A stretch of DNA of 5,786 nt from an uncultured Altererythrobacter sp. (lineage in GTDB: Bacteria; Pseudomonadota; Alphaproteobacteria; Sphingomonadales; Sphingomonadaceae): positions 1-5,786 of the forward strand of contig CAMPGP010000145.1 in NCBI GenBank assembly GCA_946885545.1, in the 5' to 3' direction. Below the pieces are notes generated by a model, which saw only the letters and a program-made list of their open reading frames with translations, did not search any database and was not told the DNA's origin. Positions 1 to 5,786 of this stretch are shown here, in pieces (within the stretch, counting starts at the first letter, position 1; every line of letters starts with the position of its first letter). Position numbers and translations under genes: made by a program.

Positions 1-907
1 GACATTGCTCGTCTCGCGGTCCAAGCCCGACCAGCCGACGCAGAGCTATATCGCCGATACCACGGGCGAGCGGCTGGCGTGGATCGAGCAGAACGCAGTC
101 GAGGGCGACCATCCCTACGCGCCCTATCTCGCCAGTCACCGGATGCCCGAATACGGCACAATCCCGGCCGAGGACGGCACGGAGCTGCACTATCGCATTC
201 TCACCCCCGAGATGGAGCCGGGCAAGCGGTACCCGGTTTATTTCTCGCACTACGGCGGTCCGCACGCGCAGGTCGTGAGCAAGGGCTGGGGCGGGGCGCT
301 GGAACAGGCGATCGTCGACCGGGGTTATATCGTCTTCGCGATCGACAATCGCGGTGCGGCGAACCGCGGGGTCGCGTTCGAACAGCCGATCTACCGCGCG
401 ATGGGCGGGGTCGAGGTGCGCGATCAGAAGGCAGGCGCGGAGTTCCTCAAGACGCTGCCCTATGTCGATGCGGACAAGATCGCGATCGATGGCTGGTCCT
501 ACGGCGGCTACATGACGCTGAAGCAGCTCCAGGCCGATCCCGGCCTCTATGCCGCAGGCATCTCGGGCGCGCCGGTGACCAAGTGGGAGCTCTACGACAC
601 CCATTACACCGAACGCTACATGGGCACGCCGCAGGCCGACGCGGAAGCCTACGCCGCGGCTTCGGCCATTCCCGACGCGACGAAGATCAGCGATCCGCTG
701 CTCATCATCCACGGCATGGCGGACGACAACGTTGTGTTCGAGAACGCGACCGAGATCATCGCCGCGATGCAGGAAGGCAACGTGCCGTTCGAGATGATGC
801 TCTACCCCGGCTACACGCACCGCGTGTCCGGCGAGAACATCAGCCCGCACCGCTACAACACCGTGTTCGACTTCCTCGAGCGGCACGGGGTGACGCCGCC
901 CGAATAG
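1..907 (+). CDS. Dipeptidyl-peptidase IV-like S9 serine peptidase, C-terminal part (5' end off the window)
   Basis: The frame is already open at the left edge, so the start and N-terminal part are missing; the TTG at 5 is an internal Leu codon, not a start. About 300 residues remain and form the alpha/beta-hydrolase catalytic domain of prolyl oligopeptidase family S9. Counting from the codon at 5, the nucleophile is S165 in GWSYGGYM, the acid is D240 in HGMADDNV and the base is H272 in GYTHR. Y83 in HYGGP fits the oxyanion-hole tyrosine of DPP4. WELYDTHYTERYMG (W194, Y197, Y201) matches the DPP4 S1 pocket that takes proline or alanine, which favours a DPP4-like (S9B) enzyme over a general acylaminoacyl peptidase. 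Such enzymes remove N-terminal X-Pro/X-Ala dipeptides and in Gram-negatives are usually exported. The missing upstream part should hold a signal peptide, the beta-propeller and the Glu pair that binds the substrate N-terminus. The gene ends at TAG 905-907. Family is certain; exact specificity is inferred. Confidence 0.93.
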   Translation, partial: TLLVSRSKPDQPTQSYIADTTGERLAWIEQNAVEGDHPYAPYLASHRMPEYGTIPAEDGTELHYRILTPEMEPGKRYPVYFSHYGGPHAQVVSKGWGGALEQAIVDRGYIVFAIDNRGAANRGVAFEQPIYRAMGGVEVRDQKAGAEFLKTLPYVDADKIAIDGWSYGGYMTLKQLQADPGLYAAGISGAPVTKWELYDTHYTERYMGTPQADAEAYAAASAIPDATKISDPLLIIHGMADDNVVFENATEIIAAMQEGNVPFEMMLYPGYTHRVSGENISPHRYNTVFDFLERHGVTPPE

Positions 908-962
908 CGTCGGCGCGAACCCCGACCAGCCTGAGCTTTCGGCGGCGCAACCGAATGTGCGC

Positions 963-990
963 TTGCGGGCGCGCGGGCAATCGCTATCTC
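963..990 (+). promoter_or_regulatory. Candidate housekeeping promoter for asd
   Basis: TTGCGGG at 963-969 and GCTATCTC at 983-990 are separated by 13 bases. The Caulobacter housekeeping sigma-factor consensus is TTGaCgS, a 10-14 base spacer, then GCTANAWC. The -10 element matches at 7 of 8 positions and the -35 at 5 of 7, with allowed spacing. Transcription would start near 996-1000 and leave a leader of about 20-25 bases before the TTG start of asd, just enough for its ribosome-binding site. The match was read by eye in GC-rich sequence, so it remains a prediction. Confidence 0.45.
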
Positions 991-1008
991 GGCCACTCGC
1001 ATTCAGAT

Positions 1009-1013
1009 GGAGA
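1009..1013 (+). promoter_or_regulatory. Ribosome-binding site that supports the TTG start of asd
   Basis: GGAGA lies 6 bases upstream of the TTG at 1020. No comparable purine-rich site precedes the only other upstream in-frame candidate, GTG at 957. The site therefore argues for TTG as the real start. Confidence 0.6.
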
Positions 1014-1019
1014 CGTGAT

Positions 1020-2045
1020 TTGGGTTATCGGGTGGCAGTCGTCGGGGCGACCGGGAACGTCGGGCGCGAGATGATGGCGATCCTCGCCGAGCGCGAGTTT
1101 CCGTGCGACGAGGTCGCCGCGGTGGCCAGTTCGCGTTCGCACGGCGTCGAGGTCGAGTTCGGCGACACCGGCAAGATGCTCAAGTGCAAGAACATCGAGC
1201 ATTTCGACTGGGCCGGCTGGGACATCGCCCTGTTCGCGGCGGGCAGCGGCCCGGCGAAGGAATACGCGCCCAAGGCGGCGGCGGCAGGCTGCGTCGTGAT
1301 CGACAACTCCTCGCTCTTCCGCATGGAGCCCGACGTGCCGCTGATCGTGCCCGAGGTGAACCCCGACGCGATCGACGGCTATTCCAAGCGCAACATCATC
1401 GCCAACCCCAACTGCTCGACCGCGCAGCTCGTCGTCGCGCTCAAGCCGCTGCACGATGCCGCGACGATCAAGCGCGTGGTGGTGAGCACCTACCAGTCGG
1501 TTTCGGGCGCCGGAAAGGCGGGGATGGACGAGCTGTTCGAACAGAGCCGCGCGATCTTCGTCGGCGACAAGCTCGAGCCCAGCAAGTTCACCAAGCAGAT
1601 CGCCTTCAACGTGATCCCGCACATCGACGTCTTCCTCGACGATGGCTCGACCAAGGAAGAGTGGAAGATGGTGGTCGAGACCAAGAAGATCCTCGACCCG
1701 AAGATCAAGCTGAACGCCACGTGCGTGCGCGTGCCGGTTTTCGTCGGCCATTCCGAAGCGATCAACATCGAGTTCGAGAACGAACTTTCGGCCGAAGCCG
1801 CGATGGACATCCTGCGCGAGGCGCCGGGCGTGATGCTCGTGGACAAGCGCGAGGACGGCGGATACGTCACCCCCGTCGAAGCTGCCGGCGACAGCGCGAC
1901 CTACATCAGCCGCGTGCGCGAAGATCCCACGGTCGAGAACGGCATCACGCTGTGGTGCGTGTCGGACAACCTGCGCAAGGGTGCGGCGCTGAACGCAGTA
2001 CAGATCGCGGAGCTGCTCGGCCGGCGGCACCTCAAGAAGGGTTGA
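1020..2045 (+). CDS. asd: Aspartate-semialdehyde dehydrogenase
   Basis: This enzyme catalyses NADPH-dependent reductive dephosphorylation of L-aspartyl-4-phosphate to aspartate 4-semialdehyde in the cytoplasm. This is the branch-point step to lysine/diaminopimelate, threonine and methionine, and it is needed for peptidoglycan. The product has 341 residues, normal for the family. The Rossmann nucleotide-binding loop GATGNVGREM is at about residues 9-18, DNSSLFRM follows near residue 100, and the catalytic cysteine is C132 in PNCSTAQL. The QSVSGAGKAGMDEL segment follows it. Substrate-binding R237 and catalytic H244 sit in RVPVFVGHSEA, with the 7-residue spacing of the E. coli Arg267/His274 pair. 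The TTG start at 1020 was chosen because it puts MGYRVAVVGATG at the N-terminus, as in sphingomonad homologues, and has GGAGA 6 bases upstream. The longer in-frame GTG at 957 would add an Arg-rich 21-residue extension and overlap the likely promoter. No damage is visible. Confidence 0.97.
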   Translation: MGYRVAVVGATGNVGREMMAILAEREFPCDEVAAVASSRSHGVEVEFGDTGKMLKCKNIEHFDWAGWDIALFAAGSGPAKEYAPKAAAAGCVVIDNSSLFRMEPDVPLIVPEVNPDAIDGYSKRNIIANPNCSTAQLVVALKPLHDAATIKRVVVSTYQSVSGAGKAGMDELFEQSRAIFVGDKLEPSKFTKQIAFNVIPHIDVFLDDGSTKEEWKMVVETKKILDPKIKLNATCVRVPVFVGHSEAINIEFENELSAEAAMDILREAPGVMLVDKREDGGYVTPVEAAGDSATYISRVREDPTVENGITLWCVSDNLRKGAALNAVQIAELLGRRHLKKG

Positions 2046-2059
2046 GCGTTGGGGGTGGT

Positions 2060-2653
2060 ATGAAAGCCGGCACGATACTGCCGCTCGCCCTCGCGATTCT
2101 CGCATTGGCGGCATGCCAGCAGGCACCGGCCTCGGACGAGGGTCCGTCTGCCGCTCCCGATGAAGCCGCCACTTCGACGCCTTCGCCTGAGCAGGGCGCC
2201 CGCGAGGTCACGCTGACGGCGGACGGGGTGATCCTGGTCAATGCGATCGAGGGGCGCGGAGCGGCAACCTCGTTGAGCTTCGGCCTGCCGCAGGCGCAAG
2301 TGCTTCGCGCGATGGCGGCCGATTTCGGCACGCCCAAGATCGAAACCAACGCCGAATGCGGGGCCGGGCCGATGGAGTTCGCGCATTATGGCGCTCTCCA
2401 GCTCAACTTCCTCGACGGGAAGCTTGCAGGGTGGCTGGCAGAGCGCGCCGACAATCTCGTCACTGCCGATGGCATACGGCCGGGCATGGCGATGGGAGAC
2501 CTCGAAGCCGAGCGCCAGGTCCGGATGGCGAACGACACGCTCGAGGGCGAGTTCGCCTACACAACATCCGACGGCGACATGTTCGGTGGGTTCGTTTCGC
2601 CAGACGGAACGGTCACGTCGCTCCACACCGGGGTGAATTGCTTCTTTCGCTGA
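2060..2653 (+). CDS. Small predicted lipoprotein of unknown function
   Basis: I do not recognise this 197-residue protein. It starts with a lipoprotein signal peptide: K2, a hydrophobic stretch from about residue 5 to 18, and a lipobox L-A-A-C with C19 as the lipidated residue. Q20 at position +2 does not signal inner-membrane retention, so outer-membrane anchoring from the periplasmic side is likely. Residues 20-48 form an Ala/Pro/Ser/Glu-rich linker. The folded part from about 49 to 197 seems to hold two related halves, each opening with a Gly-rich turn and a helix (SLSFGLPQAQVLRAM near 71-85, GIRPGMAMGDLEAERQV near 138-154) followed by beta-prone sequence. C100 and C194 could form a disulfide joining the halves. 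The pattern loosely recalls small BamE/SmpA-like lipoproteins, but this is only an impression. The gene starts 14 bases after asd, behind a G-rich stretch (2051-2058), so it is probably transcribed with asd. The frame stays open far upstream through asd, but ATG 2060 with the signal peptide is clearly the start. Confidence 0.85.
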   Translation: MKAGTILPLALAILALAACQQAPASDEGPSAAPDEAATSTPSPEQGAREVTLTADGVILVNAIEGRGAATSLSFGLPQAQVLRAMAADFGTPKIETNAECGAGPMEFAHYGALQLNFLDGKLAGWLAERADNLVTADGIRPGMAMGDLEAERQVRMANDTLEGEFAYTTSDGDMFGGFVSPDGTVTSLHTGVNCFFR

Positions 2654-2662
2654 TCCGTCGCC

Positions 2663-4237
2663 TCAATGGGCTGCGGCGTCAGCGGCCGAAGCATTGCCGG
2701 GCCGACCCGTTCGCATCAAAAAGGCGAAGGGCGCCGCGGCGATCGCCATCCACATCATCAGCCAGAAATCGTTGACGTAGCCGATCATGGCTGCCTGGCG
2801 ATTGATCTCCGCGTCGATCGCGACGAGTGCGGTCTGACCCAGCGACTGAAAGCGGTCGACAGTCGACAGGTCGAGCCCCGCGACACTCTCGGCGGTGATC
2901 CGCGCACCGAGTTCCTCGTGATTGCGCTGGACGCTGTTGGCGAGCAGGATCGTGGTTACCGAGATGCCCACCGAGGCACCGAGCGAGCGCACGAGGTTGA
3001 GCAGGCTCGCACCGTCGGTCCGCAGGCGCGGCGGCAAGGTGGAGAACGCGGTCACGTTGAGCGGAATGAAAACCAGGCCCATTCCGAGCCCCTGGATCAG
3101 GCCGGCGAGGATGAAATGGTAATTGTCCGCGCCGAGCGACCAGTGTGCCATCTGCCATTGCGAAAATGCGGTGATCGCGAAGCCGGTCGCGACCACGAAC
3201 CGCGCGTCGATTCCGCGGCGGATCAGCAATCCCGACAGCTGCATCGAGATCAATACGCCCACGCCGCGCGGCATCAGCACGATCCCGGTGTCGATCACAC
3301 CGTAGCCGAACAGACCCTGCAGCATCGGCGGCAGCAGCGCCATGTTCGCGAACATGACCACGCCGATGACGAACATGAACGACAGCGCGAGGGTGAAGTT
3401 ACGATCGGCGAACAGGACCGTGTCGAACAGCGGATTCTTCGCGGTTGCCATGTGGACGATCGCGATCCACGCGGCACTTGCCGCGAGGAAGGTGTAGAGC
3501 CAGACCTCGCCGGACGAAAACCAGTCGAGGTGCGCTCCGCGATCGAGCAGAAGCTGGAACGACGCGAGCGAGAGTGCGAGAATGCCGAAGCCGAACAGGT
3601 CGAAGCGGCGCGCCGCTCCGTTGCGATCGGGTAGTTCGGCCATAAGGATCGCGAGCGCCAGGATGCCCACCGGCAGGTTGACATAGAATACCCAGCGCCA
3701 GTTCGCGCTCTCGGTCAGCCAGCCGCCCAGGATCGGGCCGAGGATCGGGCCGATCATGATCCCCATGCCCCAGATCGCCATGACCTGCGCATGGCGGCTG
3801 GGGCGGGAGGTATCGAGCATGAAGCTCTGGCTCAGCGCCGGGATGAAGGCGCCCGCCACGCCCTGCAGCGCGCGAAACAGCACCATCTCTTCCAGATTCT
3901 GTGCCATACCGCAGAGCATCGAGGTGAGAATGAATCCCGCGACCGATGCGATGAACAGCCGCCGCCCGCCGACCTTGTCCGCCAGCCAGCCAGTCAACGG
4001 CATGGCGACTGCCGAAGCCACGATATAGCTCGTCAGGACCCAGGTGATACTCTCCGACGTCGCGCCCAGCGTGCTCTGCATGTGCGGGATCGCGACGTTG
4101 GCAATCGTCGTGTCGAGTACCTGCAGCAGCGATGCGGCCATGATCCCGACCAGCAGCAACCCGTGGTTGCGTACCGCGAGCTGCGGCGCGTCGGCGGGCG
4201 GCGGGTCCGCCCGCGCGGGAAGAGCGGCCGAAGCCAT
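2663..4237 (-). CDS. emrB: EmrB/QacA-type MFS multidrug exporter (DHA2 family, 14 helices)
   Basis: This 524-residue inner-membrane protein is a proton-driven drug exporter of the DHA2 branch of the major facilitator superfamily. After a polar Ala/Pro-rich N-terminus (1-24), helix 1 carries the family motif LDTTIANVAIP (41-51, with acidic D42). Motif A, GWLADKVGGRR, is at 83-93 in the loop between helices 2 and 3. Motif B R122 is in LFRALQGVAGAF. The exporter-specific motif C, GPILGPILGGWL, is at 163-174 in helix 5, followed by WRWVFYVNLPVG (180-191), typical of EmrB proteins. The length and the remaining hydrophobic stretches fit 14 helices, the last near 488-508. A periplasm-facing loop at about 433-485 before that helix is also usual for the family. 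The gene starts 4 bases after the adaptor stop codon with only a weak AGG as ribosome-binding site, so translation is probably coupled. It should work with the adjoining adaptor. Substrates such as lipophilic acids, uncouplers or hydrophobic antibiotics are inferred from relatives, not visible here. Confidence 0.95.
   Translation of the reverse strand: MASAALPARADPPPADAPQLAVRNHGLLLVGIMAASLLQVLDTTIANVAIPHMQSTLGATSESITWVLTSYIVASAVAMPLTGWLADKVGGRRLFIASVAGFILTSMLCGMAQNLEEMVLFRALQGVAGAFIPALSQSFMLDTSRPSRHAQVMAIWGMGIMIGPILGPILGGWLTESANWRWVFYVNLPVGILALAILMAELPDRNGAARRFDLFGFGILALSLASFQLLLDRGAHLDWFSSGEVWLYTFLAASAAWIAIVHMATAKNPLFDTVLFADRNFTLALSFMFVIGVVMFANMALLPPMLQGLFGYGVIDTGIVLMPRGVGVLISMQLSGLLIRRGIDARFVVATGFAITAFSQWQMAHWSLGADNYHFILAGLIQGLGMGLVFIPLNVTAFSTLPPRLRTDGASLLNLVRSLGASVGISVTTILLANSVQRNHEELGARITAESVAGLDLSTVDRFQSLGQTALVAIDAEINRQAAMIGYVNDFWLMMWMAIAAAPFAFLMRTGRPGNASAADAAAH
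3729..3752. repeat. Perfect 12-base tandem duplication inside the exporter gene
   Basis: AGGATCGGGCCG occurs twice back to back (3729-3740 and 3741-3752, plus strand). On the minus strand it encodes the doubled Gly-Pro-Ile-Leu of motif C. It is best explained by the repetitive protein motif, not by a mobile or regulatory repeat. Confidence 0.75.
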
Positions 4238-4241
4238 CGGC

Positions 4242-5333
4242 CTAGTCGCGGCCGTCGGTGAAGACGGTTACGTCCGTGGAAAGACCGGCGATCAGTGCGC
4301 GGGGCACCTTGCCCTTGATCGCGATGCGCACCGGCACGCGCTGCGTCACCTTGACCCAGTTGCCGGTGGCATTCTGCGCGGGGAGGACGGAAAACTCCGA
4401 CCCCGTTCCCGCACCGATCGAGGCGACGCGGCCCTCGATCACTAGGCCCGGATAGGCATCGACCCGTATTTCGGCGCGCTGGCCGACGCGCATGTCGTCG
4501 AGATCGGTTTCCTTGAAGTTCGCTTCGACGTAGGAACTCGCGGTTTCCACGATCGTCACGACCGGCAGACCCTGAACGATCTGCTGGCCGATCTGCAGCC
4601 GGTCCGCCTGCGATACCGTGCCGGCGGCAGGTGCGCGAACCTCCGTGCGGCGCAAGTTGAGCTCCGCGGTGGCGCGCTGCGCCTCACCCGCGGCAACCTG
4701 CGGATTGACGCCGGGCACCGCCGCGCCCTGCGCGAGCTTGGCGGCGGCCTCGCTCTGCCGGGCCCTCGCCATGCGCAGCTGCTCGCGCGCCTGCTGCAGC
4801 GCGTGTTCGGCGGCATCGTGCTCGGTCCTGGTCAGGAATCCCTGCTTGTAGAGCGCATCCTTGCGCGCGAAATTGGCCTGCGCGAAGGCGATATCCTCGT
4901 TCGCGGCGGAGATCGACGCGCCGGAAAGATCGCTCGAATGGCTGAGCGCGGTCACGTTGGCCTGTGCCTGCGCGATGGCCGCGTTCGCCTGGTCGATCTG
5001 GAGGCGGTAGGGCTCCGGATCGATGCGGAACAGGAGTGCGCCCGCCGCAACGGTCTGTCCGTCCTCCACCGCGACCTCGACGATGCGACCGCCGACCTCG
5101 GTAGAGACCGCCACCTGATCCTGCTGGATATAGGCGTTGTCGGTCGAGACCTTCCCTTGCAGGCTCAGCCAATAGACCCCGCCGCCGATAAGAAGAGCGA
5201 TCGGCACGAGTGCCATCAGCGCGAGGCGGCCCCACCGACGGCGCGGTCGGGCTTCGGACATTGCGGGCTCGTCGCGCGGTACGTTGTCGATCTCTGCGGT
5301 TTCGGCCGGATCGGAGGGATATTTGTCAGCCAT
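4242..5333 (-). CDS. emrA: EmrA-type periplasmic adaptor (HlyD/membrane fusion protein)
   Basis: This 363-residue adaptor is anchored in the inner membrane and spans the periplasm, linking the MFS exporter to an outer-membrane channel. A charged cytoplasmic tail (1-36, with RPRRRWGR near 29-36) precedes one membrane helix at about 37-57. VSTDNAYIQQDQVAVSTEVGG (62-82) and VEDGQTVAAGALLFRIDP (89-106) form the first half of the lipoyl-like domain. Residues of about 108-228 are Ala/Gln-rich and predicted to be an alpha-helical coiled-coil hairpin. RAPAAGTVSQADRLQIGQQIVQG (233-255) closes the lipoyl domain. A beta-barrel domain follows with YVEANFKETDLDDMRVGQRAEI (268-289), diagnostic of the EmrA group. 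Length is normal. The start is set by AAGGAGG 9 bases upstream. The ATG lies inside the last codons of the MarR gene, an 8-base overlap that points to one transcript and coupled translation. No outer-membrane factor gene is seen in the window. Confidence 0.95.
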   Translation of the reverse strand: MADKYPSDPAETAEIDNVPRDEPAMSEARPRRRWGRLALMALVPIALLIGGGVYWLSLQGKVSTDNAYIQQDQVAVSTEVGGRIVEVAVEDGQTVAAGALLFRIDPEPYRLQIDQANAAIAQAQANVTALSHSSDLSGASISAANEDIAFAQANFARKDALYKQGFLTRTEHDAAEHALQQAREQLRMARARQSEAAAKLAQGAAVPGVNPQVAAGEAQRATAELNLRRTEVRAPAAGTVSQADRLQIGQQIVQGLPVVTIVETASSYVEANFKETDLDDMRVGQRAEIRVDAYPGLVIEGRVASIGAGTGSEFSVLPAQNATGNWVKVTQRVPVRIAIKGKVPRALIAGLSTDVTVFTDGRD

Positions 5334-5769
5334 CTGCGACGGCCTCCTTCTGCGGGGCTGAAAGATTCGCGGAAATGCGCTCGAGCATGGCGACGAAGGT
5401 GGCCTCCTCCCGTTCGTCGAAGCCGTCGAGAAGGGTGCCGATCAAACCATCGAGCGCGGCGCGGATGCGCGCGATTTCCGCGCTGCTGCGATCCGTCAGG
5501 TGGAGCAGGCGTGCGCGCCGGTCGTCGGGATCGGGGCGGCGCTCGACCAGCCCCGCTTCTTCCATCCGGTCGACCATGCGGCACAGGGTGATTGGCTCGA
5601 TCTCGAGGAGATCGGCGTAGAAAACCTGGTTCTGGCCCGGCCCGCGCTCGAGATTCAGCAGCAGCCGCGCTTGCGGCGAGGTGATTCCCAGTTCGCGCAC
5701 GCGGTCGTCGAAGGCGCGTCGCATGAGCCGCCCGGCATCCGAAAGGAGATATCCGACATTCTTGTCCAT
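5326..5769 (-). CDS. MarR-family transcriptional regulator of the efflux operon
   Basis: This is a 147-residue cytoplasmic DNA-binding protein, a normal length for MarR/SlyA/EmrR regulators, which act as dimers on short palindromes and usually release DNA when a small ligand binds. Residues 4-25 form the N-terminal dimerisation helix. The winged helix-turn-helix runs from about 30 to 92: ITSPQARLLLNL, then the recognition helix in EIEPITLCRMVDRMEEAGLVERR (57-78), then the wing PDPDDRRARLLHLT (79-92) with the usual Asp/Arg pattern. The rest (95-137) is the C-terminal dimerisation helix pair. C63 lies in the recognition helix. As first gene of the operon, overlapping the adaptor by 8 bases, it is positioned like E. 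coli emrR (mprA) and most likely represses its own operon. The ATG at 5769 gives the expected N-terminus but lacks a clear ribosome-binding site. Family assignment is firm; ligand and operator are unknown. Confidence 0.93.
   Translation of the reverse strand: MDKNVGYLLSDAGRLMRRAFDDRVRELGITSPQARLLLNLERGPGQNQVFYADLLEIEPITLCRMVDRMEEAGLVERRPDPDDRRARLLHLTDRSSAEIARIRAALDGLIGTLLDGFDEREEATFVAMLERISANLSAPQKEAVADG
5343..5349 (-). promoter_or_regulatory. Strong ribosome-binding site for the adaptor gene
   Basis: Read on the minus strand this is AAGGAGG, a near-perfect anti-16S match, 9 bases before the ATG at 5333. It lies inside the MarR coding sequence and fixes the start of the adaptor. Being far stronger than the sites of its neighbours, it suggests the adaptor may be made in excess of the regulator. 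Confidence 0.8.
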
Positions 5770-5786
5770 ATCGTGCCATATAATAA
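5770..5786 (-). promoter_or_regulatory. AT-rich leader of the MarR-efflux operon: possible -10 element and operator
   Basis: On the minus strand these 17 bases read TTATTATATGGCACGAT, running directly into the ATG. They are much richer in A/T than the rest of the window. TATTAT (5785-5780) differs from the -10 consensus TATAAT at one position and would put the transcript start only a few bases before the ATG. ATATGG occurs twice, 4 bases apart (5780-5775 and 5770-5765, the second crossing the start codon), and ATAT flanks a 6-base core, a possible half-site arrangement for a MarR dimer. The -35 region lies beyond the right edge, so this is tentative. Confidence 0.35.

Noticed and set aside
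909..926. A hairpin after the peptidase gene (GTCGG/CCGAC with an 8-base loop) as a terminator.
   Set aside because: It has only 5 base pairs and no T-tract, which is common by chance in GC-rich DNA, so it was not annotated as a terminator.
79..1074. A 331-codon plus-strand frame overlapping the peptidase gene and the start of asd.
   Set aside because: It is an Arg-rich out-of-frame shadow that ignores the clear catalytic motifs in the other frame.
1103..2059. An open frame running through asd in another frame and continuing into the lipoprotein gene, apparently a 516-residue protein.
   Set aside because: The upstream part is an Arg-rich shadow of asd. The real protein starts at ATG 2060 with a lipoprotein signal peptide.
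984..2126. A long (380-codon) open frame antisense to asd, and a shorter one at 1490-1870.
   Set aside because: The composition is Arg/His/Asp-rich with no recognisable motif, as expected for an antisense reading of a high-GC gene. The sense strand is unambiguous asd.
2666..3634. A 322-codon plus-strand frame opposite the exporter gene.
   Set aside because: It is a charged, low-complexity shadow of a well-supported MFS gene with no motif of its own.
3729..3752. The 12-base tandem repeat as a sign of a mobile element or contingency locus.
   Set aside because: It encodes the conserved doubled GPIL of motif C in frame, with only two copies and no flanking element.
5216..5779. A 187-codon minus-strand frame starting 10 bases upstream of the MarR start.
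   Set aside because: It overlaps MarR and the adaptor in a different frame, is Arg/Pro-rich and resembles no family, while both overlapping genes are certain.

Overview
The window looks like ordinary chromosomal DNA from a high-GC alphaproteobacterium, most likely a sphingomonad (Erythrobacter/Altererythrobacter-like). This rests on the high GC with G/C-rich third codon positions, the style of the aspartate-semialdehyde dehydrogenase, a TTG start, and a promoter close to the Caulobacter housekeeping consensus. The assignment is from recognition only; no database search was possible. There are no RNA genes, insertion sequences, CRISPR arrays or phage genes, and no gene-free stretch longer than about 110 bases.

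Left half, plus strand. Bases 1-907 hold the C-terminal catalytic domain of a dipeptidyl-peptidase IV-like (S9) serine peptidase whose 5' part lies off the left edge. A gap of about 110 bases carries a candidate promoter and ribosome-binding site. It leads to asd (1020-2045), which makes aspartate-semialdehyde dehydrogenase for lysine/diaminopimelate, threonine and methionine synthesis. Fourteen bases later comes a small unrecognised lipoprotein gene (2060-2653), probably on the same transcript.

Right half, minus strand. A compact three-gene operon is read from the right edge leftward: a MarR-family regulator (5769-5326), an EmrA/HlyD-type periplasmic adaptor (5333-4242) and an EmrB-type 14-helix MFS drug exporter (4237-2663). 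The first two genes overlap by 8 bases and the last two are 4 bases apart. This is the gene order of the E. coli emrRAB system. The regulator probably represses its own operon until a toxic ligand binds. Adaptor and pump would then export the compound across the cell envelope, using an outer-membrane channel encoded elsewhere. The exporter gene converges on the lipoprotein gene with only 9 bases between the stop codons.

No clearly new system was found. The points most worth a second look are the unrecognised two-cysteine lipoprotein, the very short AT-rich leader of the MarR gene, the cysteine in the MarR recognition helix, and the terminator-poor convergent junction.
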